From Enterobacteriaceae bacterium RIT691 (GTDB taxonomy: Bacteria; Pseudomonadota; Gammaproteobacteria; Enterobacterales; Enterobacteriaceae), in the NCBI GenBank assembly GCA_009668205.1, contig WJYM01000001.1, positions 186,001-250,000 on the forward strand: a DNA stretch of 64,000 nt, in the 5' to 3' direction. Each line of letters begins with the position of its first letter. Position 1 is the stretch's first letter. Below are positions 48,530 through 57,719 of the stretch, one piece after another. Position numbers and translations under genes: made by a program. The notes beneath the pieces were generated by a model. The model searched no databases, was not told the origin of the DNA, and saw only the letters and a program-made list of their open reading frames with translations.

Positions 48530-48934
48530 CTTATTAGGTTCTTTTGTGTGCTTAATGGCAGGTTAACATCATCATTCCCTCATGAAAAGCGCCGTACAAG
48601 GCTGAAAATGACCGGCCGATAGAGTCCTTTAAAGGACCCCTCGCTAGTCTCAGCGGTGACTCGCTTTAAGATTGCTTTATCTATTGTCAGCAAACCTCTT
48701 GCCTTGCAAAACAGTTCAGGCGTCGTGCCAACAGTGCGGTGCAGCCAGCAACAGTGGCTTGCAGGGGTTAACTCAGCGTTCATAGACTATTGTTTTATTA
48801 AACCTAATTATCCCGTGCGGCCTTCGTGACAGTGGTGGAAAGAAAAGCCTGAGCCAGCTGTAGGTATGCACGTGTAGGGAAGCGCTCGGCACGACAGCGC
48901 TAAATCCACAGATACATCTCATTCGGAGACTCAA
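48530..48934. other. Divergent region between the IprA-type regulator and the DUF1254 gene
   Basis: 405 bases. A 67-codon minus-strand frame (48580-48783) is open but has unusual composition and no family I can support. The last 30 bases hold the GGAG ribosome site for the DUF1254 gene. Likely contains both promoters and an operator. Confidence 0.4.
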
Positions 48935-50407
48935 ATGAAAATAAACAACACGCTCTTGATCAGTACGGCAGTTGCACTTGCTTTAGGGAGCTCTTCCGCG
49001 AGCTGGGCGGCCAACACTGCAGCGCAGACTTCAACTGTTGTCGCAGCAAACGCCATTCCAGCGGGGACCGTCATTACTAAAGAAGCCGCTGTGGTTATCG
49101 CCAAAGATGCATACCTGTGGGCCTGGCCGATGGTTAACTCCTTCAATCGTCGAGCATCCTTTGCTAAAGCGCCAGAGCCAGGCCTCAACGGTGGCATTTT
49201 ACCTGTCGCGCCAGTGGGTTACGTCTCGATGCTGCATGGCTACATCTCACCGATGCAGCGCTGGGTTGCACACCCTAACCAGGACGTGGTTTATGGTTTT
49301 GGCTTTGGAGCTGTTGATGACGATCCTGTCGTCTTACAGGTCCCTGATTTCGGCGATCGTTTCTGGGTTTATTCTCTGTATGACGCTCGCACTGATGAAT
49401 TCTCCAATCTGGGCAAGCAGTACGGCACTAAACCGGGTAACTACCTGGTAGTTGGCCCGAACTGGAAAGGCAAAGTCCCAGCGGGTATCACCAAAGTGAT
49501 TCACTCTCCGACTGAATTCGTCGGCATGGGACCGCGTATCTTTGTGAATGACGATGCCGCAGATCAGGCAGCGTTGCAGACGGTGCTCAATCAGGTTGTC
49601 ATTTATCCTCTGAGCAAATACGACGGTAAGAAGAAGACGGTTATCTGGAAAGACTCTCCGCACTTCCCTGCCACCAGCTCAGGTTCGAGCGAGATCAAAT
49701 GGGTTGAGCCAACCACGTTCTTCGATCAGTTACCTGACGTTCTGAATAAAGTCCCACCTCTGCCAGGTGAAGAAGCGCGTTACAGCGCTATTCGCGCAAT
49801 GCTGGCTGCCGCGAAAGCCGATCCTGAAATCAAAAAAGCGATTGATACGGCGGCTGTAGAAATGGAAGACCAGGTTATTAAGCCAATGTTTGATTTCAAA
49901 ACGAATGGTCAAACGCTGCCAAATGGCTGGAACACGCCAGCAAATGGCGCTCGTTGGGGTTACGATTATCTGACACGTACCGCGACAGCCAAATCAAATA
50001 TGTATGTGAATCAGCCTGAAGAAACACGCTACTTCTTTGTTGAAGTGGATAAAGAAGGTCAGCGTCTGAATGGCAGCAACAATTACACCATCACTTTCCC
50101 GAAAGGCGAAACGCCTCCAGTGAATGGTTTCTGGTCTTTGACAATGTATGACCCGCAGCATTTCTTCGCGAAAAATGATACTGAGCGCTATTCCGTGGGT
50201 ACTAAAAATCTGAAAGGAATGAAGTACAACGACGATGGTTCTCTGACCATTTATGTACAGCATGCGACGCCGGGTAAAGCCAAAGAAAGTAACTGGCTGC
50301 CTGCTCCGGACAGTGATTTTGAGATGACTATCCGTACCTACTGGCCGAAAGAAGCTGTATTGAATAAGACCTGGACTCCGCCAGCTGTAGAAAAAGCGGG
50401 GCAATAA
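48935..50407 (+). CDS. Exported DUF1254/DUF1214 protein
   Basis: 490 residues with a Sec signal (MKINNTLLISTAVALALGSSSASWA-AN). DUF1254 in the first half (KDAYLWAWPMVNSFNRR, HPNQDVVYGFGFGAVDDDPVVLQVPD in parts) and DUF1214 at the end (GFWSLTMYDPQHFF, YVQHATPGK). Function unknown; expected in the periplasm. Codon use is more biased than in neighbours and a strong terminator follows, both hinting at high expression. Confidence 0.85.
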   Translation: MKINNTLLISTAVALALGSSSASWAANTAAQTSTVVAANAIPAGTVITKEAAVVIAKDAYLWAWPMVNSFNRRASFAKAPEPGLNGGILPVAPVGYVSMLHGYISPMQRWVAHPNQDVVYGFGFGAVDDDPVVLQVPDFGDRFWVYSLYDARTDEFSNLGKQYGTKPGNYLVVGPNWKGKVPAGITKVIHSPTEFVGMGPRIFVNDDAADQAALQTVLNQVVIYPLSKYDGKKKTVIWKDSPHFPATSSGSSEIKWVEPTTFFDQLPDVLNKVPPLPGEEARYSAIRAMLAAAKADPEIKKAIDTAAVEMEDQVIKPMFDFKTNGQTLPNGWNTPANGARWGYDYLTRTATAKSNMYVNQPEETRYFFVEVDKEGQRLNGSNNYTITFPKGETPPVNGFWSLTMYDPQHFFAKNDTERYSVGTKNLKGMKYNDDGSLTIYVQHATPGKAKESNWLPAPDSDFEMTIRTYWPKEAVLNKTWTPPAVEKAGQ

Positions 50408-50457
50408 CCCCTCTTTCAGGGGCATGACGCTTAACCTGTCATGGTTCAGTCAAAATC

Positions 50458-50488
50458 AAGGGCCACTCTTCGAGTGGCCCTTTTTTAA
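50458..50488 (+). terminator. Terminator of the DUF1254 gene
   Basis: Perfect 11-bp arms AAGGGCCACTC and GAGTGGCCCTT, 3-base loop, T-run. Confidence 0.92.
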
Positions 50489-50511
50489 ACATGCAAAACG
50501 GATGAAATCTT

Positions 50512-53052
50512 TCAGGGGTGGGAAGTACTGTTCAGATGAAAAGTATTTCCATCGCAGTACCAGGAAGAAAAAACATCAGGTCGGGCAAAATAATAACCCT
50601 GATAGGCAGTACATCCCATGGAATTGAGCGTTTCATAGATGTCTTCACTCTCAATACCTTCCGCAATCAATGAGACATTATAACCTTTGCCCAGAGCGAT
50701 CATCGCGCTGATGAGCGGTGTGTTTTTTTCATCTATCCCGTTTTTAAAGAACGCCGCATCAATTTTAATGCTGTCAAAAGGCAGCGTATGAAGATAAGAC
50801 AATCCGGAAAAACCGGTTCCAAAATCATCAAGAGAAACCGAAACACCATGCCGACGAAGATAATTTAAAACAGTGATGACACGGTCAATGTCATTGACCA
50901 TCACACCTTCAGTAATCTCAATGCAGATATTGCTGGCATGGAGACCATTCTGAGCAATATGATCCAGAAGATGGAACGCAAATCCTTTACTGATAAGCTG
51001 GAGCGGAGACACGTTGACATGTAACGTGAAGTCTTTCGGTCCCCCGCGTTTTATCAGTGCTGACAATTCACGGCAGGCTTCCTCGATGACCCACTCGCCT
51101 AAGCTGATAATCAACCCACTTTCTTCCGCAACCGGAATAAAATCAGCAGGTGAGACCTGACCTAGTTCATCATTTCGCCAGCGAAGCAGGCATTCCCCAG
51201 TATTGCAAATGATGCCCTTCTGCTTTTCAACAATGGGCTGAAGCACCAGATACAATTCACCATTAACGATGGCATTACGTAAATGATCATAAATCCTGAT
51301 GTTTCTGTATTCTTTCTGACGCATTTCCTCTGAATACAGTGAGACACCACCTCTGCTTTTTGAATCAATGGCATTTAAGGCAATCCATGCATTTTTCATC
51401 AGGGTTTCTGCGTTTTCGTGCGTAATATCTTCGATGACCATACCCGCCACACCATAGAATGGATGGTCCTGGTCGTTGTCCTCTGCTTTGTCAGAGGACA
51501 GCAGTGCCAGTATGATGTCTGAACATTTTTTGACCGCATCAGGGCTATACCTGCCAGGAAATACGACTAACAATTGGTCCTGCTTTAGTCTTGCAATTAG
51601 CGTATCGCTTGGGGCTTTTTCCCTGAACTTGCTGACAAGCTTACAAAGCATTTCATCTGCATAATCTTCCCCAAGCGTATTTATAATACTTTTGGTATTA
51701 GACAGATGAATGAGCACCATGACATTTCTGTTTTGGTACAGCTTCTCATTCTTAACGAGCCCACTCTGTGTGTGCAATCCGGTAACGGGATCTATTTCTA
51801 TTTTCTCATGCAGATTTTTAAGCGTACCTTTTAATTTCAAGGCTAACTCGCGGAACCCATTCTCTAACTCATCAATCTCTCTAAAATACCACGCCTTCGG
51901 TGACTCATCCCAGTCATCACGTTCAAACTCCTTCATTCTGGATACCATTCTCTGTAACGGTGATGTCAACAAGGAAAGAATCTTTCGCATGAAGAATAAC
52001 GTAACGGTAAACAGCAATAATAAGGAAATGATTAAAATGATATTGTGCTGTTGTATCGTAGACAATACTGTTTGTACAGGCACAATAATCATCACCTGCA
52101 TTTTCATTTTATTATCAGTATCGGAAACGGGGAATTTACTTGCATAGAACTCCGCCCCATCAACATTGACTCTGATGACGTGAGATGGATCGACCACAGA
52201 CAGTTTATCAGCAATGATTCTGATGTTCTCCGGAGCCTTCTCCATGGGCAAAAGATAGGATGTGTCACTGCCCTGAATTTTCGTCAGTTCAGGATTGCTT
52301 GATGCAAATATCCTGTTTTTGTCATCGGTGATAATTAATGCACTTTCTTTGTAAGGCTTAAGATTAATCAGCTTTTTATTCAGATCGGGCAGATACAGTT
52401 CGCTGGATATGACGCCAATAAACATCCCTTTTTTGTTGAACGCCGGGGAGTTATAGGCAACACCGAGTTGCTTAAATTTATCCAGATCCATAAACACAGG
52501 TGACCACGAAGCCTTTTTGGTTTCATAGACATCTTTAAACCAGGGACGTTCCTTCATATTGTAATTGGGTAGCGTCATGGTTACTTTTGATTTTTCAGAT
52601 AAAGTTTCAAATGACGTTAATATATTATTCGTTTCGTCATTTGAAACTGTCAGGAATTCCCGATCCGAAAATCTTGGATCATGGTCAATACCGGCGAATT
52701 TATTAAAAATGCTGCCATACTGTACATTTTTCAAATCGGGTTCATTCTTATATATTTCATTCATGACATGCCCTAACACATGACTGATATCCTTCGCCGG
52801 GATATCTGCCTCGTCGTGTTGGTCTACTGCATTGGCAATGGCCGAATTCGCCATGATAGGGAGGTTGATATAGTCCTCAAATTCTTTCTGAAGCTCATAA
52901 GAATGCGATCTTATCTGGGCGTGACTCACCGTCTCCAGCATGCTGGATTTATCAAGGTAGAACACCGCACTGATGACAACAAAAACGATTAAAAATGATA
53001 ACAAAAGCAATACAGAAATCACTTTTGTTAAAGAATACTTTCTACTTATCAA
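50512..53052 (-). CDS. Large membrane dCache-GGDEF-EAL protein, probable c-di-GMP phosphodiesterase
   Basis: 846 residues. Helix near 12-32, periplasmic double Cache domain (about 35-335; NMKERPWFKDVYETKKASWSPVF is typical), second helix near 345-365, a HAMP-like stretch, then a degenerate GGDEF domain (about 430-570; the motif reads RLKQDQLLV) and an EAL domain (about 590-840). EAL residues look complete: ECLLRW (E kept), NVSPLQL, CIEITEGV, SLDDFGTGFS, SIKIDAAF, IAEGIES, QGYYFARP. So c-di-GMP is most likely hydrolysed in response to an outside ligand. The coding is AT-rich compared with core genes. Confidence 0.88.
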   Translation of the reverse strand: MISRKYSLTKVISVLLLLSFLIVFVVISAVFYLDKSSMLETVSHAQIRSHSYELQKEFEDYINLPIMANSAIANAVDQHDEADIPAKDISHVLGHVMNEIYKNEPDLKNVQYGSIFNKFAGIDHDPRFSDREFLTVSNDETNNILTSFETLSEKSKVTMTLPNYNMKERPWFKDVYETKKASWSPVFMDLDKFKQLGVAYNSPAFNKKGMFIGVISSELYLPDLNKKLINLKPYKESALIITDDKNRIFASSNPELTKIQGSDTSYLLPMEKAPENIRIIADKLSVVDPSHVIRVNVDGAEFYASKFPVSDTDNKMKMQVMIIVPVQTVLSTIQQHNIILIISLLLLFTVTLFFMRKILSLLTSPLQRMVSRMKEFERDDWDESPKAWYFREIDELENGFRELALKLKGTLKNLHEKIEIDPVTGLHTQSGLVKNEKLYQNRNVMVLIHLSNTKSIINTLGEDYADEMLCKLVSKFREKAPSDTLIARLKQDQLLVVFPGRYSPDAVKKCSDIILALLSSDKAEDNDQDHPFYGVAGMVIEDITHENAETLMKNAWIALNAIDSKSRGGVSLYSEEMRQKEYRNIRIYDHLRNAIVNGELYLVLQPIVEKQKGIICNTGECLLRWRNDELGQVSPADFIPVAEESGLIISLGEWVIEEACRELSALIKRGGPKDFTLHVNVSPLQLISKGFAFHLLDHIAQNGLHASNICIEITEGVMVNDIDRVITVLNYLRRHGVSVSLDDFGTGFSGLSYLHTLPFDSIKIDAAFFKNGIDEKNTPLISAMIALGKGYNVSLIAEGIESEDIYETLNSMGCTAYQGYYFARPDVFSSWYCDGNTFHLNSTSHP

Positions 53053-53529
53053 AACACTACTCCGGTATTATTTCACAAACGCTCAATACTTTCTGTAGAA
53101 AATGGCATTTATGTTTAACTTCATTAATGTCGTGCGAAAACTAAAACCAGCGATTCAGATGCGGTATTTTTTTTAAGCAGGTATTAATGGTGAGTAAAAA
53201 TCATCTGAATTATGACAATCTATCCCCATTATCCTTTAATGACATACTATCAGTGGACTAAACGTGCTTTTTCCCTCAACAGTCCCATTTGGGACCTTTT
53301 ATGTAGGCCACTGAAAGGCGTTTATCTGATAGCACACTTCACGATTACCGTGGCGTTCAACTCACAGCCAGATGCTGACGTTGCATGTCGCCTGGCGACG
53401 CTATTAAAAAGAGTGTAGAACAGCCAATTCCTACCTCTCATGTGAAAATGGCACTAACTGAAAGATGCCAATCCACCTCCTCATGTATATCTACCTCCAC
53501 ACATAGTCATTAATACAGGATGAATGAAG
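53053..53529. other. Gene-free region between the EAL gene and the SDR gene
   Basis: 477 bases. A 67-codon frame at 53212-53418 is not supported by a ribosome site or by any family. A short palindrome GTCCCATTTGGGAC lies near 53281. Promoters for both divergent genes must be here. Confidence 0.4.
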
Positions 53530-54267
53530 ATGCTGAGAGGTAAAAGAGCGGTGATTACCGGTGGCGGCGCGGGATTTGGTCAGGCGCTGAGCGTGTGGTT
53601 GGCACGAGAAGGCGTCGAGGTGGATTTTTGCGCGAGGCGTGTTGAGGATATTCAAAAAACGTGCAGTATCATTGCGGCTGAAGGCGGAATAGCGAAAGGG
53701 TATGTCCGTGATTTAACCCAGCCTGATTCTCTTTCTCAGTTTTCTTCACACTTGTTAGCTTCAGACAAGCCCATAGACATTTTAATCCTCAATGCCGCTC
53801 AGTGGCTGTCAGGAACGTTAGACGATCAACCCGACACAGAAATCATCAATACCGTCAGTTCAGGACTGACAGGCTCGATTCTACTGACTCAGGCATTACT
53901 GCCCGGGCTAAGACGTTCAGAAAGCGCGGATATCGTCTCAATTATATCTTCATGTGGGATCCCGAATTTTACAGATTCAATTGCGCACCCCGCCTTTTTT
54001 GCCAGTAAACACGGGCTTAGCGGGTTTACAACTAAACTGTCACACCAGTTGTCCGAAGAAAATATACGTGTAACTGGGTTGTATCCCCCGGACTTCGAAC
54101 TGGCAGGGTTAGATACGTTAATCGATAGCCAATCCAAAATGGGCCAACGTCTACTGAATGGGCGCTCGATCTGGGAAACAATTCGTTTTGTGCTGTCTCA
54201 ACCGCGTAGTTGCCATATCAGTAGCATCTACTTTGACGGGCCAACTCGCGAAAAACTGGAGGGATGA
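53530..54267 (+). CDS. Short-chain dehydrogenase/reductase family protein lacking the catalytic tyrosine
   Basis: 245 residues from the second ATG, 9 bases after AGGA. Rossmann motif TGGGAGFGQ (near 10-18), NAAQW, and the catalytic serine region SIISSCG are present. The YxxxK motif reads FFASK, so the catalytic tyrosine is a phenylalanine while the lysine is kept. It may be inactive as a dehydrogenase or bind nucleotide only. A terminator-less tail leads to icd. Confidence 0.8.
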   Translation: MLRGKRAVITGGGAGFGQALSVWLAREGVEVDFCARRVEDIQKTCSIIAAEGGIAKGYVRDLTQPDSLSQFSSHLLASDKPIDILILNAAQWLSGTLDDQPDTEIINTVSSGLTGSILLTQALLPGLRRSESADIVSIISSCGIPNFTDSIAHPAFFASKHGLSGFTTKLSHQLSEENIRVTGLYPPDFELAGLDTLIDSQSKMGQRLLNGRSIWETIRFVLSQPRSCHISSIYFDGPTREKLEG

Positions 54268-54467
54268 AGACGAATTTGGCGACGTTGAACAGCGTAGTCA
54301 ACGTCCGTTCCTCGCTCAAACCGGCCTGGCAGTAGGTTTCGCTTTTGTCATTTTTCGTTAGCGCTGACTAAGTCCGCGAGGAACCCTTCGAGTCAATGCG
54401 GATACTGCTGCAGGGGGTTTTGATAACTTATTTTGATAAAATTTTGAGAACCGTTGGCAAGCTAGCC

Positions 54468-54497
54468 AAAAACAACGGGAGCGTTAAGCTCCCGTTG
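54468..54497 (-). terminator. icd terminator
   Basis: Arms CAACGGGAGC and GCTCCCGTTG with a 5-base loop; the adjoining AAAAA on the left gives the U-tract for minus-strand transcription. Confidence 0.9.
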
Positions 54498-54519
54498 ATA
54501 GATTTAGCAATCTATGGAA

Positions 54520-55770
54520 TTACATATTCGCGATAATCGCGTCGCCAAACTCGCTACATTTCAGCAGCTTAGCGCCTTCCATCAGACGTTCAAAGTCATA
54601 GGTCACGGTCTTAGCGGCGATTGCGCCTTCCATGCCTTTAACAATCAGGTCTGCAGCTTCGAACCATTCCATATGACGCAGCATCATTTCAGCGGACAGG
54701 ATCACGGAACCTGGGTTCACTTTGTCCTGACCCGCATATTTTGGTGCGGTACCGTGGGTGGCTTCGAACAGTGCGCATTCGTCACCGATGTTCGCGCCTG
54801 GTGCGATACCGATGCCGCCAACCTGCGCCGCCAGGGCGTCAGAAATGTAGTCACCGTTCAGGTTCATACAGGCAATAACGTCGTACTCAGCCGGACGCAG
54901 CAGGATCTGCTGGAGGAACGCATCAGCGATCACATCTTTAATGATGATCTCTTTGCCGGTTTTCGGGTTTTTGATTTTCTGCCACGGGCCGCCGTCGATC
55001 AGCTCACCGCCGAACTCTTCTTTCGCCAGCTGGTAACCCCAGTCTTTGAAAGCGCCTTCGGTGAACTTCATGATGTTGCCTTTGTGAACGATTGTCACAG
55101 AGTCACGGTCGTTGGTGATCGCATACTCGATCGCCGCACGTACCAGACGTTTGGTACCGTCTTCAGAACACGGCTTGATGCCGATCCCGCAATGTTCAGG
55201 GAAGCGAATTTTCTTCACGCCCATTTCTTCGCGCAGGAACTTGATCACTTTTTCTGCGTCAGCAGAGTCCGCTTTCCACTCGATACCGGCGTAGATGTCT
55301 TCAGAGTTTTCACGGAAGATAACCATGTCGGTCAGTTCCGGGTGTTTTACCGGGCTTGGGGTGCCCTGGTAGTAACGTACCGGGCGCAGGCAGACGTACA
55401 GGTCCAGTTCCTGGCGCAGGGCAACGTTCAGAGAACGGATACCGCCACCTACTGGGGTGGTCAGTGGGCCTTTGATGGCAACGCGGTATTCACGAATCAG
55501 ATCCAGCGTTTCGGTTGGCAGCCATACGTCCTGGCCATAGACGTGGGTAGATTTCTCACCGGTGTAGATTTCCATCCAGGAGATTTTACGCTCGCCTTTG
55601 TAGGCTTTCTCTACGGCAGCGTTAACCACTTTGATCATCGGTGGAGTTACATCCACACCAATGCCATCGCCTTCGATGAACGGAATAATCGGGTTGTGGG
55701 GAACGTTCAGTTTGCCGTTTTGCAGGGTGATCTTTTGGCCTTCCGCCGGAATAACTACTTTGCTTTCCAT
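54520..55770 (-). CDS. icd: Isocitrate dehydrogenase, NADP
   Basis: 416 residues from [12 protein letters not shown], same as E. coli. Oxidises isocitrate to 2-oxoglutarate in the TCA cycle. The phosphorylation/substrate serine is in [13 protein letters not shown] (near 113), metal ligands are in [17 protein letters not shown]. The start is placed by family length and AAGGAGAAG; an upstream frame of 30 codons is not used. The 3' end is complete and no duplicated attachment sequence is seen. Confidence 0.97.
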   Translation of the reverse strand: MESKVVIPAEGQKITLQNGKLNVPHNPIIPFIEGDGIGVDVTPPMIKVVNAAVEKAYKGERKISWMEIYTGEKSTHVYGQDVWLPTETLDLIREYRVAIKGPLTTPVGGGIRSLNVALRQELDLYVCLRPVRYYQGTPSPVKHPELTDMVIFRENSEDIYAGIEWKADSADAEKVIKFLREEMGVKKIRFPEHCGIGIKPCSEDGTKRLVRAAIEYAITNDRDSVTIVHKGNIMKFTEGAFKDWGYQLAKEEFGGELIDGGPWQKIKNPKTGKEIIIKDVIADAFLQQILLRPAEYDVIACMNLNGDYISDALAAQVGGIGIAPGANIGDECALFEATHGTAPKYAGQDKVNPGSVILSAEMMLRHMEWFEAADLIVKGMEGAIAAKTVTYDFERLMEGAKLLKCSEFGDAIIANM

Positions 55771-55944
55771 CAACTTCTCCTTCGAGCGCTTCTGGTGATT
55801 GCCCGTGCTGCTTCGCGTCCCCGGCGCGTTGCCTGGTGCAACGCGAATACGTGTGAGCAATATTTATTGTTAATGATTTGTAATGAGCACGTTGATACTA
55901 CCTGATTGTTCGGCTCCATGAAAGGTCTTCGTTATTAGGCTATA

Positions 55945-56601
55945 ATGCGGCAATTGAGTGAGCCTGAAAATACTATGAATAAAACTTCTTTTAAAAATCA
56001 CCGCCTTGAGCGATTCAGCTCTCGTCCCGCTGCAAAAAAACGTAAAGACAACCAGCCAAAAAGGGTGATTTTGTTCAATAAACCCTACGATGTCTTGCCG
56101 CAGTTCACTGATGAAGCCGGACGCAGCACGCTGAAGGACTATATCGACGTTCAGGGCGTGTATGCCGCCGGACGACTGGACCGCGACAGTGAAGGATTGC
56201 TGGTGCTGACCAATGACGGTGCACTGCAGGCGCAACTGACGCAGCCAGGTAAGCGCACCGGGAAAATTTACTATGTGCAGGTGGAAGGCGAACCGGATGA
56301 ATCCGCACTGAATGCCTTACGTACGGGTGTGACGCTGAATGACGGCCCGACGTTACCGGCAGGCATTGAACGGGTTGAAGAACCTGAGTGGCTTTGGCCG
56401 CGCAATCCGCCGATTCGTGAGCGTAAAGCCATCCCGACCCGTTGGTTGAAAGTGACATTGTATGAAGGGCGAAATCGTCAGGTTCGTCGTATGACAGCGC
56501 ATGTCGGCTACCCTACCCTGCGGCTGATTCGCTACGCGATGGGCGATTACACCCTGGATAATCTCGCTAACGGCGAGTGGCGGGATGTGACGTCAGAGTA
56601 A
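55945..56601 (+). CDS. rluE: 23S rRNA pseudouridine synthase RluE
   Basis: 218 residues if the first ATG is used. Forms pseudouridine 2457 in 23S rRNA. Catalytic Asp in [17 protein letters not shown] (near 84), and the [10 protein letters not shown] motif near 175. A TATAAT lies at 55941-55946, overlapping the first ATG, so the working start may be MNKTSF at 55975 (208 residues). The 3' end overlaps the next gene by 9 bases. Confidence 0.92.
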   Translation: MRQLSEPENTMNKTSFKNHRLERFSSRPAAKKRKDNQPKRVILFNKPYDVLPQFTDEAGRSTLKDYIDVQGVYAAGRLDRDSEGLLVLTNDGALQAQLTQPGKRTGKIYYVQVEGEPDESALNALRTGVTLNDGPTLPAGIERVEEPEWLWPRNPPIRERKAIPTRWLKVTLYEGRNRQVRRMTAHVGYPTLRLIRYAMGDYTLDNLANGEWRDVTSE

Positions 56602-57090
56602 AACCTTCAGATCTGCACCGTCCTGGGTGACGTGTGAAACCCGGCTGTTCAGGAAAGCATCGCCATCGGGGACCACAATTTCTAGCTCCTCTTTGAATCG
56701 CGCTGAATGCAGTAAAAAGTCAGCGCTGGTTGGATTGCTGGCGATGGGGATATTCCACACGGTCGCCAGTCGCATCAGCGCTTTGACGTCGGAGTGATGA
56801 GGCACAGCGCTGAGCGGGTCCCAGAAGAAAATGAGAATGTCGATTTGCCCGGTTGCAATCAGATACCCCAACTGCTGGTCGCCGCCAATCGAGCCGCTCA
56901 TCAGGCTGAGCACCGACAAACAGGTCTGGCTTTGTAACAGTCGGCCTGTTGTCCCGGTGGCATAAATGACATGATCACTGAGATACTGTTGATTCGCCGT
57001 CGTCCAGTTCAGCAGCGACGCTTTGCAGGGATCGTGTGCTACCAGCGCAACACGTTTACGAACGGGCATGGTGCGAGTGGTCAGTTGCAT
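56593..57090 (-). CDS. Methylglyoxal synthase paralogue (MgsA-like)
   Basis: 165 residues, 13 more than E. coli MgsA and clearly diverged. Catalytic residues of the family are kept: VALVAHD (His19, Asp20), TGTTG phosphate loop, GGDQQ (Asp71) and AVPH-x2-D (His98, Asp101). It should turn dihydroxyacetone phosphate into methylglyoxal, or have drifted to a related task. Located between rluE and nudJ, where E. coli has no such gene; mgsA of E. coli sits next to helD. AGAGG precedes the ATG. Confidence 0.8.
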   Translation of the reverse strand: MQLTTRTMPVRKRVALVAHDPCKASLLNWTTANQQYLSDHVIYATGTTGRLLQSQTCLSVLSLMSGSIGGDQQLGYLIATGQIDILIFFWDPLSAVPHHSDVKALMRLATVWNIPIASNPTSADFLLHSARFKEELEIVVPDGDAFLNSRVSHVTQDGADLKVLL

Positions 57091-57204
57091 GATTCATACC
57101 TCTGAACGCGTGTTCGGTTGAACACCCGACTGAAGTATAGAGCGCAGATTAAAATGTGATCCATATCAAATAAATATATTCATCCACTGTGACCAGGAGC
57201 CACA

Positions 57205-57678
57205 ATGTTTAAACCGCACGTTACCGTCGCTTGCGTTGTTCACGCCAAAGGTAAATTCCTGATTGTTGAAGAAACCGTGAACGGCAAAGTCACCTGGAAT
57301 CAGCCCGCCGGACATCTCGAAGCCGATGAAACGTTGGTACAGGCCGCTGAACGTGAACTGTGGGAAGAAACCGGCATCCGCGCTACGCCCCAGAATCTGG
57401 TGCGCATGCATCAATGGATTGCGCCCGATCAAACGCCCTTCCTGCGCTTTTTATTCTCGATAGAACTTAACGATACGTGCGCTACTGAACCCCACGATAG
57501 CGACATTGATCGGTGTTTGTGGCTGAGCGCGGAAGAAATCCTTACCGCTTCTCATCTGCGTTCGCCGTTAGTGGCTGAAAGTATTCGCTGCTGGCAAAGC
57601 GGGCAGCGCCTGCCGCTTTCCGTTATCGGCGAATTTAACTGGCCTTTCACAAAGGGTGATCACACCGGGGCTGCGTGA
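57205..57678 (+). CDS. nudJ: NudJ, Nudix phosphatase
   Basis: 157 residues. Nudix box [23 protein letters not shown] (in two parts: GHLEADETL and RELWEETGI) near 34-56. Acts on nucleotides and on HMP pyrophosphate of thiamine synthesis in E. coli. Followed by mnmA 41 bases later. Confidence 0.94.
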   Translation: MFKPHVTVACVVHAKGKFLIVEETVNGKVTWNQPAGHLEADETLVQAAERELWEETGIRATPQNLVRMHQWIAPDQTPFLRFLFSIELNDTCATEPHDSDIDRCLWLSAEEILTASHLRSPLVAESIRCWQSGQRLPLSVIGEFNWPFTKGDHTGAA

Positions 57679-57719
57679 TAGAATATGCCGCCTTGAAGTT
57701 CAATGTCGTGAGTATTCCA

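Noticed and set aside
48580-48783. 67-codon minus-strand frame between the IprA-type regulator and the DUF1254 gene
   Set aside because: No ribosome site or domain; composition looks like non-coding DNA or a dispersed repeat read through.
53212-53418. 68-codon plus-strand frame before the SDR gene
   Set aside because: No ribosome site and no recognisable similarity.
54270-54283. TTTGGCGACG shared between the SDR-icd spacer and the icd 3' end, possible phage attachment duplicate
   Set aside because: Only 10 bases and in the opposite orientation to icd; expected by chance.
54514-55905. Long open frame (463 codons) on the strand opposite icd
   Set aside because: Mirror of icd caused by its codon use; icd is certain by its active-site motifs.
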